DNA of 64,000 nucleotides from Burkholderiales bacterium (GCA_025354165.1 JANXNI010000034.1:50298-114297), one strand, 5' to 3'; numbered from the stretch's first letter, positions 19,557 through 29,609 are shown. The notes: a model not told the origin generated them from the sequence alone. A program made the numbers and translations.

Positions 19557-21083
19557 ATGACCACCTCAATCAATTACGACGACTTCGTTGAATCCATCGC
19601 GGCAGCGCTGCAATTCATCAGCTTCTACCACCCGCAGGATTACATCGAACACTTGGCGCGCGCGTACGAGGCCGAAGCCTCGCCCGCCGCTAAGGACGCC
19701 ATCGCGCAAATCCTGACCAATTCAAAGATGTGCGCGCTGGGGCATCGCCCAATTTGTCAGGACACCGGCATCGTCAATGTGTTCCTGAAAATCGGAATGG
19801 ATGTGCGTTTCAGCGACTTTCCCGGCTCGGTGACCGACGCGGTGAACGTAGGCGTTGCGCGCGCTTACAACGACCCGGACAACAAACTTCGCGGTTCTAT
19901 CGTGGCCGATCCTCTGTTCGCGCGGAAGAACACCAACGACAACACGCCCGCCGTCGTTCACATGGAACTGGTGACCGGCAATACGGTTGATGTCAACGTC
20001 GCTGCCAAGGGCGGCGGCAGCGAGAACAAGAGCAAGTTCGTGATGATGAATCCGAGTGATTCACTGGTCGACTGGGTGCTCAAAACTGTGCCGACGATGG
20101 GCGCGGGCTGGTGTCCGCCCGGCATGCTCGGCATCGGTATCGGCGGCACCGCCGAGAAAGCCATGATGCTGGCCAAAGAGGTGTTGATGGAGCCGATCAA
20201 CATGTATGAACTTCTGAAGCGCGGCCCGCAAGACAAGACGGAGGAGCTGCGCATAGAGCTCTATGAGAAGGTCAACGCGCTCGGCATCGGTGCGCAGGGC
20301 CTGGGTGGTTTGTCCACAGTGCTCGACATCAAAATCGCGATGTACCCGACGCATGCGGCCGGCAAGCCGGTGGCGATGATTCCAAACTGTGCGGCAACGC
20401 GCCACGCACACTTCATTCTCGACGGCTCTGGCCCGACTTTCTGCGAGCCGCCGTCGCTTGACATCTGGCCCGACGTGCATTGGGCGCCGGACGTCAAACT
20501 CAGCAAACGAGTCGATCTCAACTCACTGACCAAAGAAGAAGTCGCCAGCTGGAAGCCAGGACAAACACTCCTCCTTAACGGCAAGATGCTGACCGGTCGC
20601 GATGCTGCGCACAAACGCATCAGTGACATGTTGGCGAAGGGCGAAAAGCTGCCGGTCGACTTCACCAATCGCGTCATCTATTACGTCGGCCCGGTCGATC
20701 CGGTGCGCGATGAAGTCGTCGGCCCGGCGGGGCCCACCACAGCCACGCGCATGGATAAATTCACCGAGATGATGCTCGCGCAAACCGGGCTCATTGCCAT
20801 GATCGGCAAGGCCGAGCGCGGCCCCACCGGTATCGAAGCGATCAAGAACCACAAGGCAGCGTATCTGATGGCCGTCGGCGGTGCCGCTTATCTTGTTTCG
20901 AAAGCGATCAAGAGCGCGAAAGTGCTTGGCTTCGCGGATCTCGGCATGGAAGCAATTTACGAGTTTGACGTGACGGATATGCCGGTCACCGTAGCCGTTG
21001 ATTCTTTGGGCACCAGCGTGCACGAAACCGGTCCGCGCGAATGGCAGGCGCGCATCGGAAAAATCCCGGTTGTAACACGCTAG
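19557..21083 (+). CDS. Class I fumarate hydratase (4Fe-4S)
   Basis: The TCA-cycle enzyme interconverts fumarate and malate with an oxygen-sensitive 4Fe-4S cluster. The 508-residue single-chain protein carries the N-terminal alpha-like domain (GHRPICQDTG with Cys67), IPNCAATRHAHF as a second cluster-Cys region, and the C-terminal beta domain (YYVGPVDPVRDEVVGPAGPTTATRMD). This is the FumA/FumB architecture, close in length to the roughly 550-residue E. coli enzymes. It is followed 13 bp later by a GGDEF-EAL gene on the same strand, which may be co-transcribed. Confidence 0.95.
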   Translation: MTTSINYDDFVESIAAALQFISFYHPQDYIEHLARAYEAEASPAAKDAIAQILTNSKMCALGHRPICQDTGIVNVFLKIGMDVRFSDFPGSVTDAVNVGVARAYNDPDNKLRGSIVADPLFARKNTNDNTPAVVHMELVTGNTVDVNVAAKGGGSENKSKFVMMNPSDSLVDWVLKTVPTMGAGWCPPGMLGIGIGGTAEKAMMLAKEVLMEPINMYELLKRGPQDKTEELRIELYEKVNALGIGAQGLGGLSTVLDIKIAMYPTHAAGKPVAMIPNCAATRHAHFILDGSGPTFCEPPSLDIWPDVHWAPDVKLSKRVDLNSLTKEEVASWKPGQTLLLNGKMLTGRDAAHKRISDMLAKGEKLPVDFTNRVIYYVGPVDPVRDEVVGPAGPTTATRMDKFTEMMLAQTGLIAMIGKAERGPTGIEAIKNHKAAYLMAVGGAAYLVSKAIKSAKVLGFADLGMEAIYEFDVTDMPVTVAVDSLGTSVHETGPREWQARIGKIPVVTR

Positions 21084-21096
21084 TCGTCGAGTCAGC

Positions 21097-22758
21097 TTGT
21101 CCAGCCTCGCCTCTGTTTTTGATCGTTTTACGGCATTAGATGGCTATGTGCTGCTAGTAGCTGCGATCATCGTGGCGATCATTGGCTGGGTCATCACGCG
21201 GCGCACGCGGCGCACGCTGCACGCGCTAACGGATGCAGCGCGCTCGCTGTCGCAGGGTGATTTTCAGGTCGAAGTGCCTATTCGTTCACGCGGCCCGACC
21301 GGCGAATTGGCCCGTGCCTTTAACGAGATGGCGCATCAGCTATCGGCCAGCCGCGCACAGATTACTAACTATCAGCGTTCGCTGGAAATTCGGGTGCGCG
21401 AGCGCACGAAAGAGTTGCACACCGCTACCGTGCGCGCCGTGCAAATCGCTCAAACTGATCCGCTGACAGGCCTGCCGAATCGTTTGCTGTTCCGAACCAA
21501 ACTTGAAGACGCCATCAAATCCGCTGTCGCGGACAAGAGTCGCGTAGCGGTGCTGTTTGTAGATCTCGATTTCTTCAAAACTTTTAACGACAGCCTCGGC
21601 CATGATGCCGGGGACTCCGTGCTGCGCACCGCGGCAGCGCGGCTGAAAGACGCAATCCGACAAGACGATCTGGTGGCTCGCTTTGGCGGCGACGAGTTTG
21701 TCGTGCTGATCACGCGGCTGGAGGCGCAGCACGCCGAGCACGTCGCACTGCTGGTCGCCGAGGGCATTCTGGAAGCGCTGGTCAAGCCGTTTGATGTCGG
21801 CAACAACCGCCTGAACATGCCCGCCTCAATCGGCATCGCGATGTTTCCGCACGACGGGGCCGATGCCAGTGCATTGCTGAAAAACGCGGACACCGCGATG
21901 TATGCAGCAAAGCAGGCGGGTCGCAACCGCATCGAGCATTTCTCCGGTGGATCGAGCCGGCAACAGGCGCAGCGCACGCAGTACGAAACCGATATGCGAC
22001 GTGGCATCGCGGACAACGAATTTTTCTTGATGTTCCAACCCCAGGTCGACGCCGCGACGGGCTCGCCGACGGGTCTCGAAGCGCTACTGCGCTGGCGTCA
22101 CCAAACGCGTGGACTGATCCAGCCAAGCGATTTCATCACGGTGGCAGAAGAAAGCGGAATCATCCACTCCCTCGGACAGCGTGCACTCGAACTGGCTTGT
22201 CAGCAATTTAGAGTCTGGCAGGATCAGGACATTCATCCGCGCATTTCGGTCAACGTATCGGCGAAACAGCTCGAGGATCCAAACTGGCTCAAGACCATTG
22301 ATCAAACCATCCAGAGCACCGGCATTCCGCCGCAGTACCTTGATCTGGAGATCACCGAGTCAATGCTCGTCGGCAATCCGCAAAACGTGATGGACACGCT
22401 CGACACGCTGGGCAAAATGGGTGTCACACTGACGCTGGACGACTTCGGCACGGGTTATTCCAGTCTCTCGTATTTGACGCGACTGCCGTTTCACACCATA
22501 AAAATTGATCGCAGCTTTATTCAGCGCATCGAAGACAAGCCAAGTCGGGGCATCGTGCAGGCCATTGTGGCTATCGCGCATAGCCTCGACATGCGCGTCA
22601 TTGCCGAAGGTGTAGAAACACCGTTGCAACTGTCCATCCTGCGCGATATCGGCTGCGAAGAAATTCAGGGCTTCTACCTGTCAAAACCGCTCGAAGCGCA
22701 CGCGATTCAGTCGTGGTGGAAGATGCAGCTCGCCAACGTCGGGATGATGTCGCTGTAA
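21097..22758 (+). CDS. Membrane GGDEF-EAL cyclic-di-GMP protein with HAMP domain
   Basis: The 553-residue protein starts at a TTG with one membrane helix (residues 16-34), a HAMP linker (35-90), a GGDEF domain with an intact A-site (GGDEF 197-201) and inhibitory I-site (RQDD 188-191), and an EAL domain with EAL at 328-330, ITES, DDFGTGYSS and AEGVET all present. Both cyclase and phosphodiesterase motifs look intact, so the net direction cannot be predicted. There is only one membrane helix and no periplasmic sensor, so the signal may come through a partner. Confidence 0.9.
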   Translation: MSSLASVFDRFTALDGYVLLVAAIIVAIIGWVITRRTRRTLHALTDAARSLSQGDFQVEVPIRSRGPTGELARAFNEMAHQLSASRAQITNYQRSLEIRVRERTKELHTATVRAVQIAQTDPLTGLPNRLLFRTKLEDAIKSAVADKSRVAVLFVDLDFFKTFNDSLGHDAGDSVLRTAAARLKDAIRQDDLVARFGGDEFVVLITRLEAQHAEHVALLVAEGILEALVKPFDVGNNRLNMPASIGIAMFPHDGADASALLKNADTAMYAAKQAGRNRIEHFSGGSSRQQAQRTQYETDMRRGIADNEFFLMFQPQVDAATGSPTGLEALLRWRHQTRGLIQPSDFITVAEESGIIHSLGQRALELACQQFRVWQDQDIHPRISVNVSAKQLEDPNWLKTIDQTIQSTGIPPQYLDLEITESMLVGNPQNVMDTLDTLGKMGVTLTLDDFGTGYSSLSYLTRLPFHTIKIDRSFIQRIEDKPSRGIVQAIVAIAHSLDMRVIAEGVETPLQLSILRDIGCEEIQGFYLSKPLEAHAIQSWWKMQLANVGMMSL

Positions 22759-22772
22759 AGCCAAAAGCGCGA

Positions 22773-23339
22773 CTAAGCCCTCGGTAAGGTCACACCACTC
22801 TGGCCCTGATACTTGCCGCCCCGATCTTTATAAGACGTGCCGCACACTTCGTCGCTCTCGAAGAACAGCACCTGCGCGCAACCCTCGCCCGCATAAATTT
22901 TTGCCGGTAACGGCGTGGTGTTCGAGAACTCAAGCGTCACGTAGCCTTCCCACTCCGGCTCAAACGGCGTCACGTTGACGATGATGCCGCAGCGCGCATA
23001 GGTGCTCTTGCCGACGCAGATCGTCAACACGCTGCGCGGAATACGGAAGTACTCGACCGTTCGCGCCAGTGCAAACGAATTCGGCGGAATGATGCAGACG
23101 TCGCCCTTGAAATCAACGAATGATTTTTCGTCAAACGCCTTCGGATCAACAATCGTCGAGTTGATGTTGGTAAAAATCTTGAATTCGTTGGCGCAACGAA
23201 TGTCGTAGCCGTAGCTGGACGTGCCGTAGGAAACAATTTTCTGCCCATCAACAAAGCGAACCTGACCGGGCTCGAAGGGCTCAATCATTTGAGTCGATTC
23301 GGCCATACGGCGAATCCAGTGATCGGACTTGATAGACAT
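22773..23339 (-). CDS. dcd: dCTP deaminase
   Basis: The enzyme deaminates dCTP to dUTP, feeding dTTP synthesis. The 188-residue protein has the trimeric dUTPase-like fold motifs [24 protein letters not shown] with the catalytic Glu, and [11 protein letters not shown]. The length and the C-terminal [13 protein letters not shown] are typical of proteobacterial Dcd. It is convergent with the GGDEF-EAL gene. It is functionally linked to nrdA and nrdB in this window, though not in an operon with them. Confidence 0.96.
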   Translation of the reverse strand: MSIKSDHWIRRMAESTQMIEPFEPGQVRFVDGQKIVSYGTSSYGYDIRCANEFKIFTNINSTIVDPKAFDEKSFVDFKGDVCIIPPNSFALARTVEYFRIPRSVLTICVGKSTYARCGIIVNVTPFEPEWEGYVTLEFSNTTPLPAKIYAGEGCAQVLFFESDEVCGTSYKDRGGKYQGQSGVTLPRA

Positions 23340-23442
23340 AAGCGGCGGACGGGCAAAATGTAGTTTAGTCCGCTATTGTATGAAGCGGCTCCGTTAAGGC
23401 GAAGCAAACGAGCCGCACGCCTCCAAGCCGATCAGATAACGT

Positions 23443-23507
23443 TGTGGGAGCGGCTTTAGCCGCGAATGCTGGCATTGCCACCTATCGCGGCTAAAGCTGC
23501 TCCCACC
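23443..23507. repeat. Paired REP-like inverted repeat
   Basis: Two copies of TGTGGGAGCGGCTTTAGCCG-like sequence face each other: 23443-23465 and, in inverted orientation, 23485-23507. Each half contains its own small palindrome GCGGCTTTAGCCGC. This is the arrangement of REP doublets (BIMEs) known from Pseudomonas and Xanthomonas. It lies between the divergent dcd and ycaQ genes. No RAYT transposase is in the window. Confidence 0.8.
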
Positions 23508-23538
23508 ATCTGTCTGCTCAACTGAACCACGTCGATCT

Positions 23539-24801
23539 ATGCCACCGAAAAGCGGGTCTGAAAAATCTGGCGAAATATTCCTGACGCTCGAGCAGGCCCG
23601 CGCGCTGCAGCTCGCCGCTATGGGCCTGCTGACGCCACCAAAGCGGCGTGCGAAAAAGGCCGATGTGTTGGCCACGATCCGCAGCATGAATGTGCTCCAG
23701 ATCGACACCATTCATATCGTGGCGCGAAGCCCATATCTGGTGCTCTGGAGCCGTCTGGGCGACTACGTGCCGCGCTGGCTGGATGAATTGTTGACCGAAG
23801 GTGCGCTGTTTGAATACTGGTCACACGCGGCATGCTTTCTGCCGATTGAGGACTATCCACAATACCGGCGGCAGATGCTGCATCTGGAAGCGGCGGGCTC
23901 CGAGGGCAGCGCCCTGCGGCTGGCGGCCGATCCGTACGCGCATCTTGAACTGGTTGAGCACGTACGCGAACATGGGCCAGTGCGTGCCAGGGATTTTGAT
24001 CATGTCGATGGTCGTAAAGGCAATGGTTGGTGGGACTGGAAGCCGGACAAACTGCGTCTTGAAACGCTGTTCACGGCAGGGGAAATCATGGTCAAACAAC
24101 GCGAGAATTTTCATCGCGTTTATGACGTGCGAGAGCGTGTGTTGCCGCCAGAATTTGTTGATGATGACGCAGTGCCGAGCCGCGACGCGATTGATGTCGT
24201 GTGGACGCTGGCTGCGGTCAAGGCGATGGGACTCGCTCCCGCGCGCTGGATTGGGGATTATTTTCGTCATGCCGGAAAAGCGCCTCGTCCACATCCGAAT
24301 TCATTGGTCGAAACCCATGATCTGCTGCGCGTACAGGTCGCCGATTGGTCGTGGCCCGCGTATGTGCATCCGGATCATGCCGCTTTGTTGAAGGCTGCGC
24401 AAAGCAATAGGCTGCGCCCAAGTTATTGCACGCTGCTCTCGCCTTTCGATCCGCTAGTGTGGGATCGCGAACGCGCACTCCGAATGTTCAATTTCGACTA
24501 TCGCATTGAGTGCTACACGCCCGAGGCAAAACGCAAATACGGTTATTTCACGTTACCGATTCTTGTGCGCGGCGCGCTCGTGGGAAGAGTTGATGCGAAG
24601 GCCCACCGTGCCGACGGAATTTTCGAGGTACGTGCATTACATCTTGAGGTCGACGTTGCGCTCAACGAAACGCTGGCCACCGATATCGCTGGCGCGCTGC
24701 ATCGCTGCGCGCAATGGCATCAAACACCGGTTGTTGAGGTGCTGCGAACCGCCCCCGCAAAGTTCTTGCCGTTGTTGCGAAAGGCGCTCGCCACTTGCTG
24801 A
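23539..24801 (+). CDS. YcaQ/AlkX-type DNA crosslink-repair glycosylase
   Basis: Members of this winged-helix family unhook DNA crosslinks and remove bulky alkylated bases. The 420-residue protein has the expected catalytic Q-phi-D motif as QID at residues 54-56 in a VLQIDTIHIVARSPYLVLWSRLG block, a WDWKPDK segment and LLSPFDPLVWDRER near the C-terminus, all characteristic of the family. It overlaps the next gene by 7 bp, so it is co-transcribed with a PdeM-like nuclease. The reaction is inferred from E. coli YcaQ. Confidence 0.88.
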   Translation: MPPKSGSEKSGEIFLTLEQARALQLAAMGLLTPPKRRAKKADVLATIRSMNVLQIDTIHIVARSPYLVLWSRLGDYVPRWLDELLTEGALFEYWSHAACFLPIEDYPQYRRQMLHLEAAGSEGSALRLAADPYAHLELVEHVREHGPVRARDFDHVDGRKGNGWWDWKPDKLRLETLFTAGEIMVKQRENFHRVYDVRERVLPPEFVDDDAVPSRDAIDVVWTLAAVKAMGLAPARWIGDYFRHAGKAPRPHPNSLVETHDLLRVQVADWSWPAYVHPDHAALLKAAQSNRLRPSYCTLLSPFDPLVWDRERALRMFNFDYRIECYTPEAKRKYGYFTLPILVRGALVGRVDAKAHRADGIFEVRALHLEVDVALNETLATDIAGALHRCAQWHQTPVVEVLRTAPAKFLPLLRKALATC

Positions 24802-25448
24802 TCGAAACTCATGGTGAACAGTTGATTTGCCTGCCTGAACATGCTCTGTTCTGGCCGCGACAGCTCACGCTGTTTGTTGCCGACGTGCATCTGGGCAAAG
24901 CCGCCAGCTTTCGGGCAGCGGGCGTCGCAGTACCGAGCGGTCACTCCAGTTTTGATCTGGACCGCCTTTCACAATTGTTAACTTTACATAAAGCAGCTCG
25001 CTTCGTCATTCTGGGTGACCTCGTGCACACAGAAACCAGTTATACCGAGGCGCTGGATCGTCATTTCAGAACCTTCCGAGCGCAGCATCGGGACATCGAG
25101 ATGGTGCTGGTGCGCGGCAATCATGATCGCCACGCAGGTGAAGCGCCTGCTGAATGGGGACTCAAAGCGGTGGCTGAACCATACGCGCTGGGCCCGTTTC
25201 AGTGCTGCCACGAACCTGATGCGGCGCAGGGCAAAGGCTTCGAATTAGCAGGTCATTTGCATCCTGCGCTGCGCGTGCAAACCGCGCGTGAGGGCATCAC
25301 TTTGCCGTGCTTTTGGCAGCATGCGCGGGGGATGGTGTTGCCCGCGTTTGGCAGCCTCACTGGCAAATTGAGTGTGCGTCTAAAACAAGGCGAAAGTGCG
25401 GTCGTTGTCGCCGGGCAACAACTTTTTCGTCGGCATTATCAAGAATAA
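24795..25448 (+). CDS. PdeM-like metallophosphoesterase, DNA-damage-associated endonuclease
   Basis: The 217-residue protein has the calcineurin-like metal-binding motifs in order: DVHLGK (Asp30, His32), GDLVH, RGNHDR and GHLHP. It matches the ligase-associated PdeM family, whose members usually lie beside Lhr helicase, exonuclease and DNA ligase genes. Here the neighbour is a crosslink glycosylase instead, which still suggests DNA repair. The start is a TTG that overlaps the ycaQ stop. Nuclease activity is inferred. Confidence 0.82.
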   Translation: MLIETHGEQLICLPEHALFWPRQLTLFVADVHLGKAASFRAAGVAVPSGHSSFDLDRLSQLLTLHKAARFVILGDLVHTETSYTEALDRHFRTFRAQHRDIEMVLVRGNHDRHAGEAPAEWGLKAVAEPYALGPFQCCHEPDAAQGKGFELAGHLHPALRVQTAREGITLPCFWQHARGMVLPAFGSLTGKLSVRLKQGESAVVVAGQQLFRRHYQE

Positions 25449-25575
25449 GTCTGTGGAAAACTCCGGCAAAAGCCGTGAAAAGCTGTGGGTGTTTTTGGCG
25501 ATCCCGCGCCAGAGCCTTATTGCATAAGGCACGCGTGAATCTGCTCCGGATTGCGGCGTGAATTTTCTGCAACAA

Positions 25576-25633
25576 ACCCCATATGTTGTGTTTAAGAAGT
25601 CGCTTGACCACTAGATATTGTTGGTCGTATCCT
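25576..25633 (+). promoter_or_regulatory. Tandem NrdR boxes overlapping a likely nrdA promoter
   Basis: Two words resemble the NrdR consensus ACACWATATWTWGTGT: box 1 at 25576-25591 (13 of 16 positions by hand) and box 2 at 25608-25623 (about 12 to 13 of 16). Their starts are 32 bp apart, three helical turns, as in known NrdR operators. TTGACC (25604-25609) and TATCCT (25628-25633), 18 bp apart, form a plausible sigma-70 promoter under box 2. The leader to the nrdA ATG would be about 330 bp; no other gene was seen in the 520-bp gap. Confidence 0.7.
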
Positions 25634-25971
25634 TCATGCCTTCCCTCAATTTATTTATTTGTGCTGCCCATTTCCATGCATCTCACTGTTGATTTGATGC
25701 ATGAAGTAGCGTTGTAAACAAGATTGAGCGAAAGCGGTAACGGGCGTGACGGATGTGGAAAAGGCGCTCAACACGTCATATGCCATATGCGTTAGACAAG
25801 CAAAGACACAGGGTTGAGAGACCCGGCGGAGGATCGTCAACATGGGGGAGCGCACCACGATAGAACGGGTAGTCGATTGTCTCGACCGCGCTCTTAAATT
25901 GCGCCCATAGCTCCCCACCACGCCCGCACAGATACACAGAATAGTTAGAACAGTTTTTTGGAGATGCATAC

Positions 25972-28968
25972 ATGCTCGAGTCCGTATCCGCCCAGACCGG
26001 TGGCCCCCTTTTGAATCCCGCCGTACTTGGTTTAGTCGCCGGGAGTTCAGCCGCCACCCCTGAATCGGGTCGCGCTTCGCTATACAAAGTGATTCGTCGC
26101 AACGGCTCGGTCGTCGGTTTTGAGCCCTCCAAGATCACTGTGGCCATGACCAAGGCCTATTTGGCCGCGCACGGTAATCAGAGCGCTGCTTCGGCCCGCG
26201 CACGTGAACTGACGCAACAATTGACCGATGCCGTGATGGGCGCGCTGATGCGCGTCAAGCCCGAAGGCGGCGCGATCCACATCGAAGAAATTCAGGATCA
26301 GGTCGAGCTCGCGCTCATGCGCTCCGGCGAGCATGAAGTTGCCCGCGCCTACGTGCTCTATCGCGAAAAGCGTACGCAGGAGCGTGCGGCTCAGGTCAAA
26401 GCAAAAGACGCCGATCAGGAATCGATCCTGCATGTGGTCGAAGACGGCGTACGCAAGCCACTGGACTTGTTGCGCTTGCGTGAACTCATCATTTCGTCAT
26501 GCGACGGTCTGCATGGCGCCGCTGATGCTGACGTAATCCTCAAAGCAACGCTTAAAGATTTGTACGACGGCGTGTCGGCGAAAGAAGTACGCAAATGCGT
26601 CGTACTCGCCGCGCGGCAATACATCGAGAAAGATCCGGCGTACAGCTTCGTCACTGCACGTTTGCTGCTTGATTCGATTCGTCATGAAATTCTTGGTGAA
26701 GAAGCGTCACAAGCCGACATGGCGACCAAGTACGGCGAGTACTTTCCCAAGTTCATCAAGCACGGCATCAAGATCGGTTTGCTTAACCCGGAACTCGCGA
26801 GCTACGACCTCGTCAAGCTTGGCGCGGCGCTCGATCACACGCGCGATTTCAAATTCGGCTTCCTCGGCTTGCAAACGCTGTATGACCGCTACTTTCTGAT
26901 TGATCGCGAAAGCAATGCGGCGGGCGCAGAGCGTCGCTTCGAGTTGCCACAGGCTTTCTTCATGCGTGTCGCGATGGGTTTAGCGCTGAACGAAGCGGAT
27001 CGCGAAGCGCGCGCAGTTGAGTTCTATCAACTGTTGTCCAGCTTTGACTTCATGTCGAGCACACCAACGCTGTTCAACTCGGCGACGCATCGTTCACAAC
27101 TTTCCTCGTGCTATCTCACGACGGTTGCTGACGACCTTGACGGTATTTACGAAGCCATCAAAGAGAACGCACTGTTGTCGAAGTTCGCGGGCGGTCTCGG
27201 CAACGACTGGACGCCAGTTCGCGCCATGGGTTCGCACATTAAGGGTACCAACGGCGAGTCGCAAGGCGTCGTGCCGTTCCTCAAAGTCGTGAACGACACG
27301 GCAGTGGCCGTGAATCAGGGCGGCAAGCGCAAGGGCGCCGTTTGCACGTACCTTGAATCATGGCATCTTGACGTCGAAGAATTCCTCGAGCTGCGCAAGA
27401 ACACGGGCGATGATCGTCGCCGTACGCACGACATGAACACAGCGAACTGGATTCCTGATCTGTTCATGAAACGCGTGATGGAGAACGGCCCGTGGACGCT
27501 GTTCTCGCCGGTCGACACGCCTGATTTGCACGACCTGTTCGGCAAGGCCTTCGAGAAGCGCTACAACGAATACGAAGCCAAAGCCGCGCGCGGCGAGATC
27601 AAGCTATTCAAAACGCTGCAAGCCACTGCGCTGTGGCGCAAGATGCTGACCATGCTCTTTGAAACAGGCCATCCGTGGATCACGTTCAAAGACCCGTGCA
27701 ATGTGCGCTCGCCGCAGCAACACGTTGGCGTCGTGCACTCGTCAAACCTCTGCACCGAGATCACGCTCAATACGAGTGACACCGAGATCGCCGTGTGCAA
27801 TCTGGGTTCGGTGAATCTGGTCAATCACATGGTTCCGGCAAATGACGGCACGAGCGGATATGTGCTCGACCACGCCAAGCTGCAAAAGACGATCCGCACA
27901 GCGATGCGGATGTTGGACAATGTGATTGACATCAATTACTACGCGGTGAAAAAAGCGCGCACGTCGAACCTCAAGCATCGCCCCGTGGGTCTGGGCATCA
28001 TGGGTTTCCAGGATGCGCTGCATATGATGCGCACGCCTTACGCGTCCAACGAAGCCATGGAATTTGCCGATCGTTCGATGGAAGCGGTGTGCTACTACGC
28101 CTATTGGGCATCGACCGAACTCGCCGAAGAGCGCGGCCGTTACAGCACGTTCAAAGGTTCGCTGTGGGATCGCGGCATCCTGCCGTTTGATTCGCTCAAG
28201 CTGCTCGCTGAAGAGCGCGGCGGCTATGTTGAAGTCGATCAGTCGATCAGTATGGATTGGGATGCGCTCAAAGGCCGCATCAAAGCCCACGGCATGCGCA
28301 ACTCCAACTGCGTGGCCATCGCGCCAACGGCGACGATCTCGAACATTATCGGCGTGTCGGCCTGCATTGAGCCGAATTACGAAAACCTGTTCGTCAAATC
28401 GAATCTGTCCGGCGAATTCACCGTTATCAACGAACACCTCGTGGACGACTTGAAAGCGCGCGGTTTGTGGGACGAAGTGATGATTTCCGATCTCAAATAT
28501 TTCGACGGTGCGCTCGCGAAAATCGACCGCATTCCGGATGATCTTAAAGCTAATTACGCCACTGCATTCGAGATGGATGTATCGTGGCTGGTTGAGGCTG
28601 CATCGCGCCGTCAAAAGTGGATTGATCAGGCGCAATCGCTCAATATTTACATGGCGGGTGCCTCGGGCAAAAAGCTCGACGAAACCTATAAACTGGCCTG
28701 GAAACGTGGCCTCAAAACGACGTACTACCTGCGCACATTGGGTGCGACCAGCGCCGAGAAATCAACAGGCAAAGGCGGCGAGTTAAACGCCGTGTCGTCG
28801 TCTGGCGGAGCACATGCCGTGAAGGCGACATCAACCGCTTCGCCGGTCATGACCGCACCCGCTGTCACAGCGGTACCGCGCGTGAACCCTGCCGTCGAGG
28901 CCGATTTGCCCGCGACCGATATGAAATTTTGCTCTATTGACAACCCCGATTGCGAGGCCTGCCAATAG
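25972..28968 (+). CDS. nrdA: Ribonucleoside-diphosphate reductase class Ia, alpha subunit
   Basis: The large subunit reduces NDPs to dNDPs. The 998-residue protein is longer than E. coli NrdA (761 residues), matching the long burkholderial form. An ATP-cone lies near residues 38-130 (VIRRNGSVVGFEPSKITVAM). SSCYL holds the first active-site Cys, SNLCTEI (about 591-597) the radical Asn-Cys-Glu triad, and VCNLGSVNL the second redox Cys. The tail ends DCEACQ with the shuttle pair Cys994/Cys997. Its NrdR operator is upstream. nrdB is 1.9 kb downstream with three unrelated small genes between. Confidence 0.97.
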   Translation: MLESVSAQTGGPLLNPAVLGLVAGSSAATPESGRASLYKVIRRNGSVVGFEPSKITVAMTKAYLAAHGNQSAASARARELTQQLTDAVMGALMRVKPEGGAIHIEEIQDQVELALMRSGEHEVARAYVLYREKRTQERAAQVKAKDADQESILHVVEDGVRKPLDLLRLRELIISSCDGLHGAADADVILKATLKDLYDGVSAKEVRKCVVLAARQYIEKDPAYSFVTARLLLDSIRHEILGEEASQADMATKYGEYFPKFIKHGIKIGLLNPELASYDLVKLGAALDHTRDFKFGFLGLQTLYDRYFLIDRESNAAGAERRFELPQAFFMRVAMGLALNEADREARAVEFYQLLSSFDFMSSTPTLFNSATHRSQLSSCYLTTVADDLDGIYEAIKENALLSKFAGGLGNDWTPVRAMGSHIKGTNGESQGVVPFLKVVNDTAVAVNQGGKRKGAVCTYLESWHLDVEEFLELRKNTGDDRRRTHDMNTANWIPDLFMKRVMENGPWTLFSPVDTPDLHDLFGKAFEKRYNEYEAKAARGEIKLFKTLQATALWRKMLTMLFETGHPWITFKDPCNVRSPQQHVGVVHSSNLCTEITLNTSDTEIAVCNLGSVNLVNHMVPANDGTSGYVLDHAKLQKTIRTAMRMLDNVIDINYYAVKKARTSNLKHRPVGLGIMGFQDALHMMRTPYASNEAMEFADRSMEAVCYYAYWASTELAEERGRYSTFKGSLWDRGILPFDSLKLLAEERGGYVEVDQSISMDWDALKGRIKAHGMRNSNCVAIAPTATISNIIGVSACIEPNYENLFVKSNLSGEFTVINEHLVDDLKARGLWDEVMISDLKYFDGALAKIDRIPDDLKANYATAFEMDVSWLVEAASRRQKWIDQAQSLNIYMAGASGKKLDETYKLAWKRGLKTTYYLRTLGATSAEKSTGKGGELNAVSSSGGAHAVKATSTASPVMTAPAVTAVPRVNPAVEADLPATDMKFCSIDNPDCEACQ

Positions 28969-29096
28969 TGAACCGGGAGCGCTTGTCACGCAATCAGAAT
29001 AATCGGATCAGCTAACCGCGCAATAATGGACGTTACGGAGCACATCAGCAACCGCTGATTTGCTCTTAGTAATCAAACCACACCTAGGAGAACGAA

Positions 29097-29609
29097 ATGG
29101 GTTTTTTCAGTTTTATTAAAGACGCTGGCGAAAAGTTGTTTGGCCACAAAGACGCCGAAGCAGCTGCCAGCGAAGCAGCGGCCGCCCCTGATGACACCGC
29201 CGCCAAAGAAAAGCTCGACGCCACCAATCGCGCAGCCGGCGACGCCATCCAGACCTACATCGAAGCACAGGGTCTGACCATTACCGGTCTTGTTGTGACG
29301 TTTGACGCTGCGGCATCGACGGTGAGTCTGTTTGGCGTAGCCGCCGATCAGGCCACCAAAGAAAAGGCGCTTCTGTGCGCTGGCAATGTGTCGGGCGTGA
29401 CCAACGTCAACGACAACATGTCGGTCGATCAGTCTGAGCCAGAAGCCACGTATCACGACGTCGTTCCGGGCGACAACCTGTCAAAAATTGCCAAGGCTGC
29501 TTATGGCGACGCCAACAAGTACATGGTGATCTTCGAAGCCAACAAACCGATGCTGTCGAATCCCGACAAGATCTACCCGGGCCAAAAGCTGCGTATCCCG
29601 CCGCTCTAA
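29097..29609 (+). CDS. lysM: BON-LysM protein (YgaU/Kbp-like)
   Basis: The 170-residue protein has an N-terminal amphipathic region, a BON domain (about residues 45-110) and a C-terminal LysM domain (119-169, YHDVVPGDNLSKIAKAAYGD). This is the layout of E. coli YgaU/Kbp, a cytoplasmic potassium-binding protein. There is no signal peptide, so peptidoglycan binding is unlikely despite the LysM fold. An AGGAG site precedes the ATG. It lies between nrdA and the YegP-like gene on the same strand, but with gaps that suggest separate transcription. Confidence 0.88.
   Translation: MGFFSFIKDAGEKLFGHKDAEAAASEAAAAPDDTAAKEKLDATNRAAGDAIQTYIEAQGLTITGLVVTFDAAASTVSLFGVAADQATKEKALLCAGNVSGVTNVNDNMSVDQSEPEATYHDVVPGDNLSKIAKAAYGDANKYMVIFEANKPMLSNPDKIYPGQKLRIPPL

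Noticed and set aside
25540..25600. Possible further palindrome copy before nrdA
   Set aside because: There is no symmetric partner arm or GTCGAC core. The sequence is better explained by NrdR box 1.
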